Shown: one piece after another, positions 18,342-27,403 of the stretch
Layout of the letters: each line of letters opens with the position of its first letter
Numbering within the stretch: position 1 is the first letter of the stretch
NCBI RefSeq assembly: GCF_028368975.1
Contig: NZ_JAQNDM010000002.1
Coordinates: 5,760,425-5,824,424, forward strand
Reading direction: 5' to 3'
DNA from: Stigmatella ashevillena
Lineage (GTDB): Bacteria > Myxococcota > Myxococcia > Myxococcales > Myxococcaceae
Length of the DNA: 64,000 nucleotides
Made by a program: the position numbers and the translations under genes
Notes under the pieces: model-generated
Databases searched by the model: none
Told to the model about the DNA's origin: nothing
The model's input: the letters and a program-made list of their open reading frames with translations, nothing else

Positions 18342-19397
18342 GTGACGATGCACGGAACCTCCCAGGCTCTGGAACTGTCCTGCCTTCTTCCCGGCACGGA
18401 CATTGGCCCCTGGCGCGTTCAGGAACTCAGGGGGCAGGGCGCCTATGGGGCCGTCTACCGTGCCGAACGGATGGGGGAGCAAAGCAGCGGCTCCTTTGCA
18501 CTGAAGCTGGCACGCCACCCGATGGATCCTCGCTTCGAGCGCGAGGCGGAACTGCTCTCACGCCTGTCCCATCCGAACGTGCCACGCTTGCGAGACCAGG
18601 GGCTGTGGGCACATCCCTCCGGGCCCATTCCCTTCCTCGTCATGGACTGGGTCGAAGGCTCCTCCCTCTACACCTGGGGCTCGGCTCGCACTCTCTCCTC
18701 CAGGCTCGTGCTACGGGTGCTCTCACAGGCTGCACGCGCCCTGGAGGCCACCCACGCAGCGGACGGCCTTCACCGGGACGTCAAGGGCCACAACCTCCTC
18801 ATCCGTTCTGCAGACAACCATGTAGTGCTCATCGATTTCGGTGCCGGCACCTTTCGCGGCGCTCCCCCGCTCACCGACGAAGTGCTCCCTCCGGGCACTC
18901 ACCCGTACCGCAGTCCCGAGGCCGTGCAGTTCCAATGGCGCTTCTGGCGTGAGCGCGGTCTCCACTATTCGCCTGGACCTGCCGATGACGTGTATGCGCT
19001 GGGCGTCACAGCCTACCGTCTCGTCACGGGCGTCTATCCCCCCGCTCAGGTGACACGGGCGCCCGCTCCAGGCCAAGCGCCTTTCCCAATTCCTAGACAG
19101 ATTCCCCCCGAGGAGCTGGTGACGCTCTGCCCTCATCTGGCCAAGCTCATCCGGCAGATGCTCGCGAAGAAGCCCTCCTCCCGGGGCAGTGCGGCGCAGC
19201 TCGCCCGGGCACTCGAACAGGCGGCGCAGTCTGCAGGGCCTCAGGCCGATCTGCCCATCACCCGCCGCCCCAGGCCTGCTTCCATCCCACGGGCTCACCC
19301 TTCTTCACTCCCGGTCTCCTCGCACCGCCAAGCCCTGGGTCTGGCCGCAGCAGCCGGGCCATGGGCGCGCGGAACTCCTGCCTGCCCTGGCGCGTGA
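18342..19397 (+). CDS. Ser/Thr protein kinase, paralogue 1 (truncated, no membrane anchor)
   Basis: 351-residue open frame whose kinase domain is intact: glycine loop GQGAYGAVY, Lys in FALKLA, catalytic loop HRDVKGHN, DFG in LIDFGAG and the PYRSPEA activation segment. It is nearly identical to the paralogues at 21939 and 29072 through the kinase domain. Relative to them, a net loss of 53 bp just after SHRQALGLAAAAG shifts the frame and adds only a short tail (PWARGTPACPGA), so the membrane segment and Cys-rich C-terminus are lost. The product should be a soluble kinase. The start is GTG 18342 or ATG 18348. Confidence 0.8.
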   Translation: MTMHGTSQALELSCLLPGTDIGPWRVQELRGQGAYGAVYRAERMGEQSSGSFALKLARHPMDPRFEREAELLSRLSHPNVPRLRDQGLWAHPSGPIPFLVMDWVEGSSLYTWGSARTLSSRLVLRVLSQAARALEATHAADGLHRDVKGHNLLIRSADNHVVLIDFGAGTFRGAPPLTDEVLPPGTHPYRSPEAVQFQWRFWRERGLHYSPGPADDVYALGVTAYRLVTGVYPPAQVTRAPAPGQAPFPIPRQIPPEELVTLCPHLAKLIRQMLAKKPSSRGSAAQLARALEQAAQSAGPQADLPITRRPRPASIPRAHPSSLPVSSHRQALGLAAAAGPWARGTPACPGA

Positions 19398-19695
19398 CGG
19401 CGCCGGGGTGGACGCGAGGACTTCGGGGCTCGCGAAGGACGCTCTGCCCGACAGCACCTCCGTACACACTCCGGAGCCCAATCCGCAGCACATCGGCCTC
19501 GACGTGCCGAAGAAGCCCCTGCCGGGACAAGCAAAGCCTCCGTGCTTGAAGCACGACATAGAACTCAATGGCGGATGTTGGGGGCTCCCCCGGGCGGCCC
19601 TGCCTCCCTGTAAAGAAGGGAACGACGAGTGGCGAGGCGCTTGCTATTACCCCGTCCTCGCACCGGTCCGCTCAGGAACTTCCGCGCCACCTTAA
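19398..19695 (+). pseudogene. frameshifted 3' part of kinase paralogue 1
   Basis: After the frameshift the old C-terminal domain is still readable in another frame: DGAGVDARTSGLAKDALP, then GLDVPKKPLPGQAKPPC, then ELNGGCWGL and GACYYPVLAPVR, ending at a TAA at 19695. It matches paralogues 2 and 3 almost residue for residue, which suggests recent loss. Confidence 0.8.
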
Positions 19696-19730
19696 TCCTC
19701 GTCCCCCACACTGTTCGATAGACCCTCTAA

Positions 19731-19841
19731 CGCGCGGCTGCTCTTCCCTGGATTGTCACAGGCGTGGGGGTCGTGGCCGTCGCCATCAAACAAGCACTGG
19801 ATGAGCGCTTCCCAGAGATCGGCGGGCGCTCAGCACCCTGA
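19731..19841 (+). pseudogene. C-terminal fragment of a membrane/toxin-like protein
   Basis: Open frame between two stops encoding a hydrophobic segment and a short tail: ALPWIVTGVGVVAVAIKQA, then LDERFPEIGGRSAP, stop. A hydrophobic helix followed by an AIK-x-ALDE stretch is, from memory, like the segment in SitA-type lipoprotein toxins of Myxococcus, so this may be toxin debris. The rest of 19842-20059 (the leader of the next gene) shows no convincing coding frame. Confidence 0.3.
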
Positions 19842-20059
19842 CGCCGCAGCGCACGCGCCGAGGACCCTTCTTGTGTCCGCAGGCAAGCGTCCCTCGGTGC
19901 GTGTGCCGCGATGGCAGACAGGGCCGACCGGCTGCGAGCAACAAAGCGGCATTGTTCTTTCGAACAGTTCGTGCCCCTCAAACTGGCGCCTCGGGTTGGC
20001 GCATGCCACCATTGCCCCTCTTCACCCATCATCAATGACAACTCAAGGGGGATTGAACC

Positions 20060-20554
20060 ATGGGCAAATTTACCGCGACGCATGAGATCCACTGCACCGA
20101 GGACGCTTTCTGGAAGCTTTTCTTCGACAAGGAAAGCGACACCCGGTTCCACAAAGAGGACCTGGGCTATCTCGAATATCAGATCGTCGAGCAGAGAGAG
20201 ACCAGCACGGAGACCTTCCGGAATGCCTCCGCGCAACCCCGAATGGATCTGCCGGGTCCGCTCATGAAGCTCTTTGGCTCCGGCTACCGGCACACCGAAG
20301 AAGGCCGATTCGACAAGGGCACGAAACTCTGGTCGGCAAGGCGAACTCCCAGCACCATGGCAGACAAGTTCCGCCAAGAATACGTGCTGCGCGTCGAGCC
20401 CGTGGGGACGGACCGTGTCCGGCGCGTCATCGAGTACAACATCGAGGCCAAGGTCTTCGGGGTCGGCGGCCTGATGGAATCTTCCTTCGAGAAGCTCGTG
20501 CGCGAGGAGTTCGACAAGAGCGCGGCCTTCCTGAACAAGCACCTCACCGCCTAG
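20060..20554 (+). CDS. DUF2505 family (START-like) protein
   Basis: 164 residues with the DUF2505 pattern: N-terminal MGKFTATHEIHCTEDAFWKLFFD, a central strand-rich region and a long C-terminal helix. The fold is START/SRPBCC-like, which usually binds hydrophobic ligands in a helix-grip cavity; the ligand is unknown. A good ribosome site (AAGGGGG about 9 nt upstream of the ATG) supports the start. Its stop overlaps the stop of the convergent histidine kinase (shared CTAG). Confidence 0.88.
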   Translation: MGKFTATHEIHCTEDAFWKLFFDKESDTRFHKEDLGYLEYQIVEQRETSTETFRNASAQPRMDLPGPLMKLFGSGYRHTEEGRFDKGTKLWSARRTPSTMADKFRQEYVLRVEPVGTDRVRRVIEYNIEAKVFGVGGLMESSFEKLVREEFDKSAAFLNKHLTA

Positions 20555-21801
20555 TCCGGGCTCGCGGGAGGATGGCGAGGCAGGCGCACCGTGAAGGTCG
20601 TCCCCTCGGTGGCGGTGGACTGGATGCTCACCGTCCCAGCATGCGCGAGCACGATGTGACGCACGATATAGAGTCCCAGACCGATGCTTCCTCCCGCACG
20701 GTCCACGGAGTCGGTGCCGCGCTCCATGGGCTCAAAAATACGGGGGAGCCGCTCTGCGGGAATGGGCGTCCCGAGGTTGTGGACCTTCAGCACCACGGAA
20801 TCCTCTTCCCCCTGCGTCTCCACCTGCACCGGCGTGTGGGGTGGGCTGTACTGGAGTGCGTTGCCAATCAGGTTGGCGACGACCTGCTCCAACCGGTTCG
20901 GATCCCATGAGCCCGTCCCATCTCCACTCTGTGCCACCCCGATGGACCGATCCGGGCGGGCAGCCCGTGCCTCCTCCACGGCGGCGCGGACCAACTCATG
21001 CAGGTCCGCAGCCTTCCGCTGGACGGCGATGCCGCCTCCCTGGCGCGCCCGGGTGAAATCGAGCAGGTCCCGGACCAGCCGGACGGCACGCTCGGCGGAG
21101 AGGAGGATCCGCTGGAGGCCTCGCTGCTGGCGCTCGTCGGCCGTGTGCCGCATCAAGGACGCAGCCGTCAGGGTAATGGCGCTGAGGGGGTTGCGCAGGT
21201 CATGGCTGACAATGCCAAGCAGTTTGCGCTCGAACTCGGCGTGCTGGCGGGTTTCGGCGGCGAGCACCTCCACTTGCCGCCGGGCCTGTTGTTCGCGCTC
21301 CAAGAGCTGGGTGCGTTCGGCCTCCGCGCGCCATGCCCGCTCCTCGGCCGCCTGGACCACCACGAGCGAATCCTCCGCCAACACCCGGCGGGAGTGCTCA
21401 TCCGCGAGCGCCCGTTTTCTCAAGGTGTCCCGCCGCACCAGCGCATGGACCCGCGCCGCCAGCTCCAAGGGCCGGAACGGTTTGAAAACATAGTCGTTGG
21501 CGCCTGCCTCCATGCCCCGCATCACGTCCTCGGCCGTTTGATGCGACGTCAGCAGGAGCACAGGCAGGGCCGCGGTGGCCGGGTTGCTGCGCAGGTACTC
21601 GCACACTTCAATTCCGGAAAGGCCCGGCATCTCCCAATCCAGCACCACCACATCGGGGGGGGCTTGGTGGCCGAGCACCTCCAGCAGCACCGCACCATCC
21701 GTAAAGCTAAAAATACGACAAGTGGCGCTCAGCGCCGCCCGAATAAAATCCGCCTCCGTCGGGCTGTCGTCCAGAAGCCAGAGGGTGGGGGGAGGCGCCA
21801 C
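20551..21801 (-). CDS. receiver-first hybrid sensor histidine kinase
   Basis: 416 residues: receiver domain 1-125 (LLDDSP acidic pair, phospho-acceptor Asp about 54 in VVLDWEMPGLSG, conserved Lys in VFKPF), a coiled-coil linker 135-190, HisKA with the phospho-His in GIVSHDLRNPLS (about 200), and HATPase with N box NLIGNALQYS and G box GIGLGLYIV. There are no membrane segments, so it is a cytoplasmic phosphorelay component probably loaded by another kinase through its receiver. No response regulator gene is adjacent. It sits between kinase paralogues 1 and 2. Confidence 0.9.
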   Translation of the reverse strand: MAPPPTLWLLDDSPTEADFIRAALSATCRIFSFTDGAVLLEVLGHQAPPDVVVLDWEMPGLSGIEVCEYLRSNPATAALPVLLLTSHQTAEDVMRGMEAGANDYVFKPFRPLELAARVHALVRRDTLRKRALADEHSRRVLAEDSLVVVQAAEERAWRAEAERTQLLEREQQARRQVEVLAAETRQHAEFERKLLGIVSHDLRNPLSAITLTAASLMRHTADERQQRGLQRILLSAERAVRLVRDLLDFTRARQGGGIAVQRKAADLHELVRAAVEEARAARPDRSIGVAQSGDGTGSWDPNRLEQVVANLIGNALQYSPPHTPVQVETQGEEDSVVLKVHNLGTPIPAERLPRIFEPMERGTDSVDRAGGSIGLGLYIVRHIVLAHAGTVSIQSTATEGTTFTVRLPRHPPASPD

Positions 21802-21916
21802 GGAGACCCTGCGCGTCGAGAACAGCGAGAGAGAGCGCCCTGTTTACCCATGGCCTTTTCGTTGCGTCAACACGGGTCTATGGACGACCCCAGCATCGCT
21901 GCGGCAGCAGATGGAT

Positions 21917-21938
21917 TGCCCTCGCGTAGAGTCTCCCT
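21917..21938 (+). promoter_or_regulatory. conserved leader of kinase paralogue 2
   Basis: TGCCCTCGCGTAGAGT then CTCCCT directly before GTGACGATG, identical to the block before paralogue 1 from 18320. The -10-like TAGAGT is at 21927-21932. The similarity stops upstream of this point, so the block marks the edge of the duplicated unit. Confidence 0.4.
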
Positions 21939-23345
21939 GTGACGATGCACGGAACCTCCCAGGCTCTGGAACTGTCCTGCCTTCCTCCCGGCACGGACAT
22001 TGGCCCCTGGCGCGTTCAGGAACTCAGGGGGCAGGGCGCCTATGGGGCCGTCTACCGTGCCGAACGGGTAGGAGAGGAGGCCAGCGGCTCCTTTGCACTG
22101 AAGCTGGCCCTCCACCCCAGGGACCCCCGCTTCGCGCGCGAGGCGGAGTTGCTCTCACGCCTGTCCCATCCGAACGTGCCACGCTTGCGAGACCAGGGGC
22201 TGTGGGCACATTCCTCCGGGCACATTCCCTTCCTCGTCATGGACTGGGTCGAAGGCTCCTCCCTCTACACCTGGGGCTCGGCTCGCACTCTCTCCTCCAG
22301 GCTCGTGCTGCGGGTGCTCTCACAGGCGGCTCGCGCCCTGGAGGCCACCCACGCAGCGGACGGCCTTCACCGGGACGTCAAGGGCCACAACCTCCTCATC
22401 CGTTCTGCAGACAACCATGTAGTGCTCATCGATTTCGGTGCCGGCACCTTTCGCGGCGCTCCCCCGCTCACCGACGAAGTGCTCCCTCCGGGCACTCACC
22501 CGTACCGCAGTCCCGAGGCCGTGCAGTTCCAATGGCGCTTCTGGCGTGAGCGTGGCCTCCACTATGCCCCAGCGCCCGCCGATGACGTGTATGCACTGGG
22601 CGTGACGGCTTACCGTCTCGTCACGGGCGTCTATCCCCCCGCTCAGGCGACACGGGCGCCCGCTCCAGGCCAAGCGCCTTTCCCCATTCCCAGACAGATT
22701 CCTCCTGAGGAGTTGGTGACGCTCTGCCCTCATCTGGCCAAGCTCATCCGGCAGATGCTCACGACGAATCCCTCCTCCCGGGGCAGCGCGGCACAGCTCG
22801 CCCAGGCGCTCGAACAGGCCGCGAAGTCCGCAGGGCCTCAGGCCGATCAGCCCATCACCCGCCGTCCCCAGCCAGTGCCTGTCCCACGAGCCCCTCCTTC
22901 TCCTCTTTCGTTGGCCTCCCACCGCCAGGCCATGGGGCTGGCCGCAGCAGCCGGGCTCGCTGCCTCCCTGCTGCTTCAGGGGGCGTGGCTCCTGTGGCGG
23001 CAGTCGAGTCCTGGGCACGGGGAGGGCTCGCCCTTGCAGGCGCGTGACGGCGCCGGGGCAGACGCGGGGACTTCAGGGCTCGCGAAGGACGCTCTCCCAG
23101 CCAGCGCCTCCCTACGAGCACCAGCGTCTGGACCCATGCGCATCGGCCTCGACGTTCCGAAAAAGCCCCTGCCGGGACAAGCGAAGCCCCCGTGCAAGAA
23201 ACGCGAAGTTGAACTCAATGGCGGGTGCTGGGTTCTGCCGAGGGAAGCCACACCCCCCTGCGGGGAACGGAACTACGAGTGGCAGGGTGCTTGCTACTAC
23301 CCAGTCCTCGCACCAGTTCGCTCAGAAACTTCCGAGCAACCCTAA
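21939..23345 (+). CDS. transmembrane Ser/Thr protein kinase with Cys-rich C-terminal domain, paralogue 2
   Basis: 468 residues. Kinase domain about 20-290 with all core motifs (GQGAYGAVY, HRDVKGHN, LIDFGAG, PYRSPEA), a Pro-rich linker, one membrane helix around residues 330-346 (GLAAAAGLAASLLLQGAWLLW), and an extracytoplasmic tail ending in a compact Cys motif (KPPCKKREVELNGGCW, then TPPCGERNYEW and GACYYPV). This LNGGCW tail recurs in myxobacterial kinases, so it probably senses something outside the cytoplasm, but no ligand is known. Long stretches are nearly identical to paralogues 1 and 3, suggesting recent duplication or gene conversion. The start is GTG 21939 or ATG 21945. Confidence 0.88.
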   Translation: MTMHGTSQALELSCLPPGTDIGPWRVQELRGQGAYGAVYRAERVGEEASGSFALKLALHPRDPRFAREAELLSRLSHPNVPRLRDQGLWAHSSGHIPFLVMDWVEGSSLYTWGSARTLSSRLVLRVLSQAARALEATHAADGLHRDVKGHNLLIRSADNHVVLIDFGAGTFRGAPPLTDEVLPPGTHPYRSPEAVQFQWRFWRERGLHYAPAPADDVYALGVTAYRLVTGVYPPAQATRAPAPGQAPFPIPRQIPPEELVTLCPHLAKLIRQMLTTNPSSRGSAAQLAQALEQAAKSAGPQADQPITRRPQPVPVPRAPPSPLSLASHRQAMGLAAAAGLAASLLLQGAWLLWRQSSPGHGEGSPLQARDGAGADAGTSGLAKDALPASASLRAPASGPMRIGLDVPKKPLPGQAKPPCKKREVELNGGCWVLPREATPPCGERNYEWQGACYYPVLAPVRSETSEQP

Positions 23346-23798
23346 ACCGAACATTCCATCGATGCTTGGTTGCAAGCGCATCCTGAACCCCCTTCTTCGG
23401 CATGTCTCATTGCAGACCAGTATCATGAGCTTGTCTTCAATCGTGAGATGAACCACCGCCGCATCTTTCCCCATCCGGTCCTTGAGCACTTCCTCGGCGC
23501 ACTTGTCCGGGACGGACTTCCTCCTCCCGTCGCATCCTTCGTGACGCGTCAGGAGGCCGAGGTGTGGTTCGGGAACCAGGAAACCCCTTCCAGACAGTCC
23601 ATCATTCACATCGCAGGGAAGCCTCACCTGTGGGAACTGGCCTGGGTCTCCATGCAAAGGCTTATAGACCTGAAAATCGAAGGAAGGCCTTGTCGCGAGG
23701 CGTGTCGATTCTCTGCATCATTCTTTGTATCGGCGGCTCCTGCGCGTTCGGGACGACTCTCTCGCGCCCCTCCGACACAGAGTTTTGAGGTCAAATGA
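23346..23798 (+). pseudogene. patchwork of accessory-gene fragments behind kinase paralogue 2
   Basis: The kinase frame stays open after its TAA and reads a soluble, immunity-like segment (TEHSIDAWLQAHPEPPSS, then NHRRIFPHPVLEHFLGALV, then LPPPVASFVTRQEAEVWF, then IIHIAGKPHLWELAWVS) with no ribosome site or good start (TTG 23370 and ATG 23452 are the only options). From about 23690 another frame reads a lipoprotein-signal-like start, SRGVSILCIILCIGGSCAFG, that stops after about 27 residues. The stretch looks like a decapitated immunity gene joined to the first codons of a lost lipoprotein gene. No family recognised. Confidence 0.4.
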
Positions 23799-26700
23799 AT
23801 CAGCCAGTGACGACACGCCTGTTGCACCTGAGCACCGCCATGCTCCTCGTGCTGGGCGGATGCAGCACGGAGCCGCCTGCCAGTTCCACCTTGGCCACGG
23901 GCGAGGCCAGCAGCAGGGGAGGCCGCTCCGCAGCGCTCTCCGAAGCGGACTGCTCGGATCAGCCCTGTCCCCCGCCTCCTCCCCCGAGCCTTGGGGCAAT
24001 CCTTCCCACCCTGGCCAGGGCGGGGACGCAAATCACCCTGACGGGCACGGGATTCGTCCCGGGCAGCGTGGGCCAGATCGGCCCGGTGCCCTGCACCACG
24101 ACCTCATTCGACTCCTCGACGGCGCTCACCTGCACGGTCCCCTCCGTCGCGGACGGAATCCATGCGGTCTCGGTCACCAACCCCGATGGGCAGACCTCGC
24201 TCCTCTCGGATGCGCTCACCTTCGACGGCACGCCGCCGACGGGCGGGGGCACCCTCCAACACGACACCTTCGTCAAATCCCTCACGTCCTCTCCCGTCCT
24301 GCGCTGGAGCGCCTTCTCGGACGCGCAAAGCGGGCTCGAGCACTACGAGTACGCCATTGGCACCCGCGAGGGAGAAACCGACACCCGCGCGTGGACCCCG
24401 TTCATTCCCAGCAACGGCCCCAGCACCGTCATCACGGGGCTGGCGCTCTCCGAGGGCGCGGCCTACTTCCCGTCAGTCCGGGCCTATGATCGCGCCGGCA
24501 ACGTCACCACCCTCCTGGGCAGCGCCTGGGTCACCGACACGGTGGGCCCCACGGCCCCTACCGGGCTCACGGACGGGGGCTTCACGCTCCTGTTGTCGCT
24601 CTCCCCGACGGCGAGCTGGACCGCGAGCACCGACTTGGGGAGTGGCGTCGCCTCTTACGAGTTGGCGATCGGCACGAGCCCGGGTGCCACCGACGGCTTC
24701 CCGTGGACCCCGATTGGAAACGTCACCAGCGCGTTCCGCTCGGACCTGAAGCTGGCGGTGGGGACCACCTACTTCACCTCGGTGCGCGCCTCGGATCAGC
24801 TCGGGAACGTGGGTGCCGTTGCGAGCGGGGACGGCTGGGTGACCCGGCTGGCGAGCCCATCCACCCTGGTTTTCCTCCCCATGGACCACACCACGGCCGT
24901 CGCCGGGGACAACTCGTCCGCGGAGTTCGTGAACTTCGCCAACGCGGGAGCCAGCTTCCGTCCCGTGCTGGCACCGGCCATCTCGACGGTCTCGCCGCGG
25001 TTCGGGGCCGGGAGCGGCTCCTTCAAGAACGGCTATCTGAAGACGCCCAGCAGCGTGGCCAACGTCATCGGCCACAGCGATTTCACCATCGAGTTCTGGG
25101 TCAAGTACAGCGGCTCGCTCGAATCTGCCTACTCCACGGTGGTCTCTGGCAGCGGCTGGGACATCTCCCTCGGCAACACGAACTACAACAACGCCGCCGA
25201 CTTTTCGTATGGCAATCAATTCGCGCGGTGGTGGGGCGGTGCCGTCGGATGGGGCGTGCTGCCCAAGGGCACCTGGTCGCACCTGTCGATCTCCCGGTCC
25301 GGCACCAGCCTCTACACGCACCTCAATGGCGTGCTCAAGGAGACGGCCACCCTCCCGGCCGGTGCCCGCCTGGAGGGCGACGCCATCGTCTCGAGCCTCA
25401 CGGTGGGTAACTTCGCCCCAGCGTACCTCGACGATCTGTTGATCACGGTCGGTGCGGCGAGACACTCCACGGCCAACTTCACCCCCACGCAGGTGACGGG
25501 CCTGCCGTCCATCTACCTGCCGATGGATGCTCCCAGTGGGGGAGAGAACGTCTCCGCGGACTTCAGGAACACGGTGGTGGGCGGAGTCGCGCTGTCGCCC
25601 TCGGGCTCGCCGACCCTCTCCAGCGCCGCGGGCTGCGACGGCTGCGGCGACTTCCGTTCGGGCTCCCTGTCCACGACCGTCGCTTCGACGAATGTGATGG
25701 GAACCCGCGACTTCACGATCGAGTTCTGGGTCAACCACAACTCCCTGGGCGTCGGGGGCTCTCCGGTGCTCATGGGGGGAAATGCCTCCGGCGCCTTCTG
25801 GGACATCTCCCTCGGCAACACGCACTACAACGGGGAGGCGAACTTCGCCTTCTACACCACGGAGGTGAGTGGTTACCGGCACTGGGGCGGAGACATCGGC
25901 TGGGGCGTCCTGCCGCTCAACACCTGGACGCACCTGTCCCTCACCCGACTGGGCACGACGCTGATCACCCACAAGAATGGGGCCCTGGTGGAGACGAAGA
26001 CGATTCTCGCCACGGACAAGATGGAAGGGCCGAACACCACGTCCGCCTTCACGATCGGCGCCTACCCGGCCTACCTGGATGATCTGATGATCACCGTGGG
26101 CAAGGCCCGGCACACGACCGCGAGCTTCCCGGTGGAGCGGGCGGCCAACGCGCCCCGCGTGGTCGAGACGCAGCCCTATGTCTTCCTTCCGCTGGATGGG
26201 GTGAATGGCTCGGCGGTCTTTCCGAACCTCGCCGCCTCGGGAGTGACGTTCAGCGCGGTCTCGGCGCCCGTCCTCACCACGTCGACCTCCCGGTTCGGAG
26301 GGGCGAGCGGCAAGTTCCACGGAGGCTCCCTGACGACAGCCGCCACCGCCGCGAATGTCATTGGCACCCGTGACTTCACCATCGAACTCTGGGTGAACTT
26401 CGCCGCGTACGGAGGCGCTGGCACCCCCGTGATATCTGGGAATGGATGGGACATCTCCCTGGGCAACACGTACTACAACAACAGCGCGGACTTCGCGTAC
26501 GGCAATCAACCGACGCGGTGGTGGGGTGGCAGCGTCGGGTGGGGCGTCCTGCCGCTCAACACCTGGGTCCACCTGGCCATCTCGCGCTCACAGGATCGGC
26601 TCTACACGCACAAGAACGGCGTGCTCGTGTCGACCGTCGAGATCCCTTCCAACGCGCACCTGGAGGCGGGCGCGGCGACGTCCGCGCTGAAGCTCGGTGA

Positions 26701-27403
26701 GAGCGCCTCGTACCTGGACGACGTGATGATCACGGTGGGCAGCGCGAAGTACTCGACCGCCCATTTCACGGTGGCGCAGTTGGCCAAGCCGTTCATGTAC
26801 TTGCCGATGGACGGAGCCAACCTCTCGACGTCATTCCCGAACTACGGAACGGGCCCGGGGGTGTCCAACGTCGCCTCGCCCACGCTCACCACCCTGTCGG
26901 CGGTGCACGGCGGGGCGAGCGCCAACCTGACGGCCGGCAGCCTCACCACCGCCACGAGCCCGGCGTACCGCCTGGGGACCCAGGACTTCACCATCGAGTT
27001 CTGGGTGAACAACAGCGTCCTCGGGGCGGGCGGCTCCCCGGTCATCACGGGCAATGGCTGGGACATCTCCCTGGGCAACAGCCGGTACAACAACGAAGCC
27101 AACTTCGCGTACTACGTCACCCAGAACAGTGGCTATCGACACTGGGGGGGAGACATCGGCTGGGGGGTGCTGCCCCTGAACACCTGGGTCCATCTGTCCC
27201 TGAGCCGCTCGGGCACGCGCTTGTACACGCACAAGAACGGCGTGCTCGTGTCGGCCGTGACGATCCCCGCCAACAGCGTCATGGAGGGACCGAACACCAC
27301 GTCGGCCATCACGGTGGGCGCTCACCCCGCCTACGTGGACGACCTGCTCGTGACGATGGGCAAGGTCCGGCACACGACCGCGAACTTCGCGGTCTATCCG
27401 TAA
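23795..27403 (+). CDS. large surface lipoprotein with IPT/TIG and four LamG-like domains
   Basis: 1202 residues. Lipoprotein signal with lipobox LGGC near residue 23. An IPT/TIG-like domain (about 65-145: ILPTLARAGTQITLTGTGF) is followed by two Ig/Fn3-like units (about 150-350) that share SGxxxYExAIGT motifs. Four repeated LamG/concanavalin-type domains then start near residues 358, 572, 795 and 1000. Each has a FLPMD/YLPMD start, a DFTIEFWV strand, GWDISLGN-x2-YNN, WGVLP-x-x-TW-x-HLS and a YLDDLLITVG end. LamG folds usually bind carbohydrate or matrix, so a surface adhesion or binding role is likely. The last 200 bp of the gene are duplicated downstream of hicB. Confidence 0.9.
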   Translation: MNQPVTTRLLHLSTAMLLVLGGCSTEPPASSTLATGEASSRGGRSAALSEADCSDQPCPPPPPPSLGAILPTLARAGTQITLTGTGFVPGSVGQIGPVPCTTTSFDSSTALTCTVPSVADGIHAVSVTNPDGQTSLLSDALTFDGTPPTGGGTLQHDTFVKSLTSSPVLRWSAFSDAQSGLEHYEYAIGTREGETDTRAWTPFIPSNGPSTVITGLALSEGAAYFPSVRAYDRAGNVTTLLGSAWVTDTVGPTAPTGLTDGGFTLLLSLSPTASWTASTDLGSGVASYELAIGTSPGATDGFPWTPIGNVTSAFRSDLKLAVGTTYFTSVRASDQLGNVGAVASGDGWVTRLASPSTLVFLPMDHTTAVAGDNSSAEFVNFANAGASFRPVLAPAISTVSPRFGAGSGSFKNGYLKTPSSVANVIGHSDFTIEFWVKYSGSLESAYSTVVSGSGWDISLGNTNYNNAADFSYGNQFARWWGGAVGWGVLPKGTWSHLSISRSGTSLYTHLNGVLKETATLPAGARLEGDAIVSSLTVGNFAPAYLDDLLITVGAARHSTANFTPTQVTGLPSIYLPMDAPSGGENVSADFRNTVVGGVALSPSGSPTLSSAAGCDGCGDFRSGSLSTTVASTNVMGTRDFTIEFWVNHNSLGVGGSPVLMGGNASGAFWDISLGNTHYNGEANFAFYTTEVSGYRHWGGDIGWGVLPLNTWTHLSLTRLGTTLITHKNGALVETKTILATDKMEGPNTTSAFTIGAYPAYLDDLMITVGKARHTTASFPVERAANAPRVVETQPYVFLPLDGVNGSAVFPNLAASGVTFSAVSAPVLTTSTSRFGGASGKFHGGSLTTAATAANVIGTRDFTIELWVNFAAYGGAGTPVISGNGWDISLGNTYYNNSADFAYGNQPTRWWGGSVGWGVLPLNTWVHLAISRSQDRLYTHKNGVLVSTVEIPSNAHLEAGAATSALKLGESASYLDDVMITVGSAKYSTAHFTVAQLAKPFMYLPMDGANLSTSFPNYGTGPGVSNVASPTLTTLSAVHGGASANLTAGSLTTATSPAYRLGTQDFTIEFWVNNSVLGAGGSPVITGNGWDISLGNSRYNNEANFAYYVTQNSGYRHWGGDIGWGVLPLNTWVHLSLSRSGTRLYTHKNGVLVSAVTIPANSVMEGPNTTSAITVGAHPAYVDDLLVTMGKVRHTTANFAVYP

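Noticed and set aside
17955-18518. Minus-strand open frame of 187 codons spanning the IS right end and the start of kinase paralogue 1
   Set aside because: It straddles the IS boundary, the IS target and the kinase coding strand, so it cannot be a single natural gene; a shorter 58-codon frame in another register fits better.
24473-26572. Minus-strand open frame of 699 codons
   Set aside because: Antisense to the LamG lipoprotein; its apparent repeats are mirror images of the LamG repeats.
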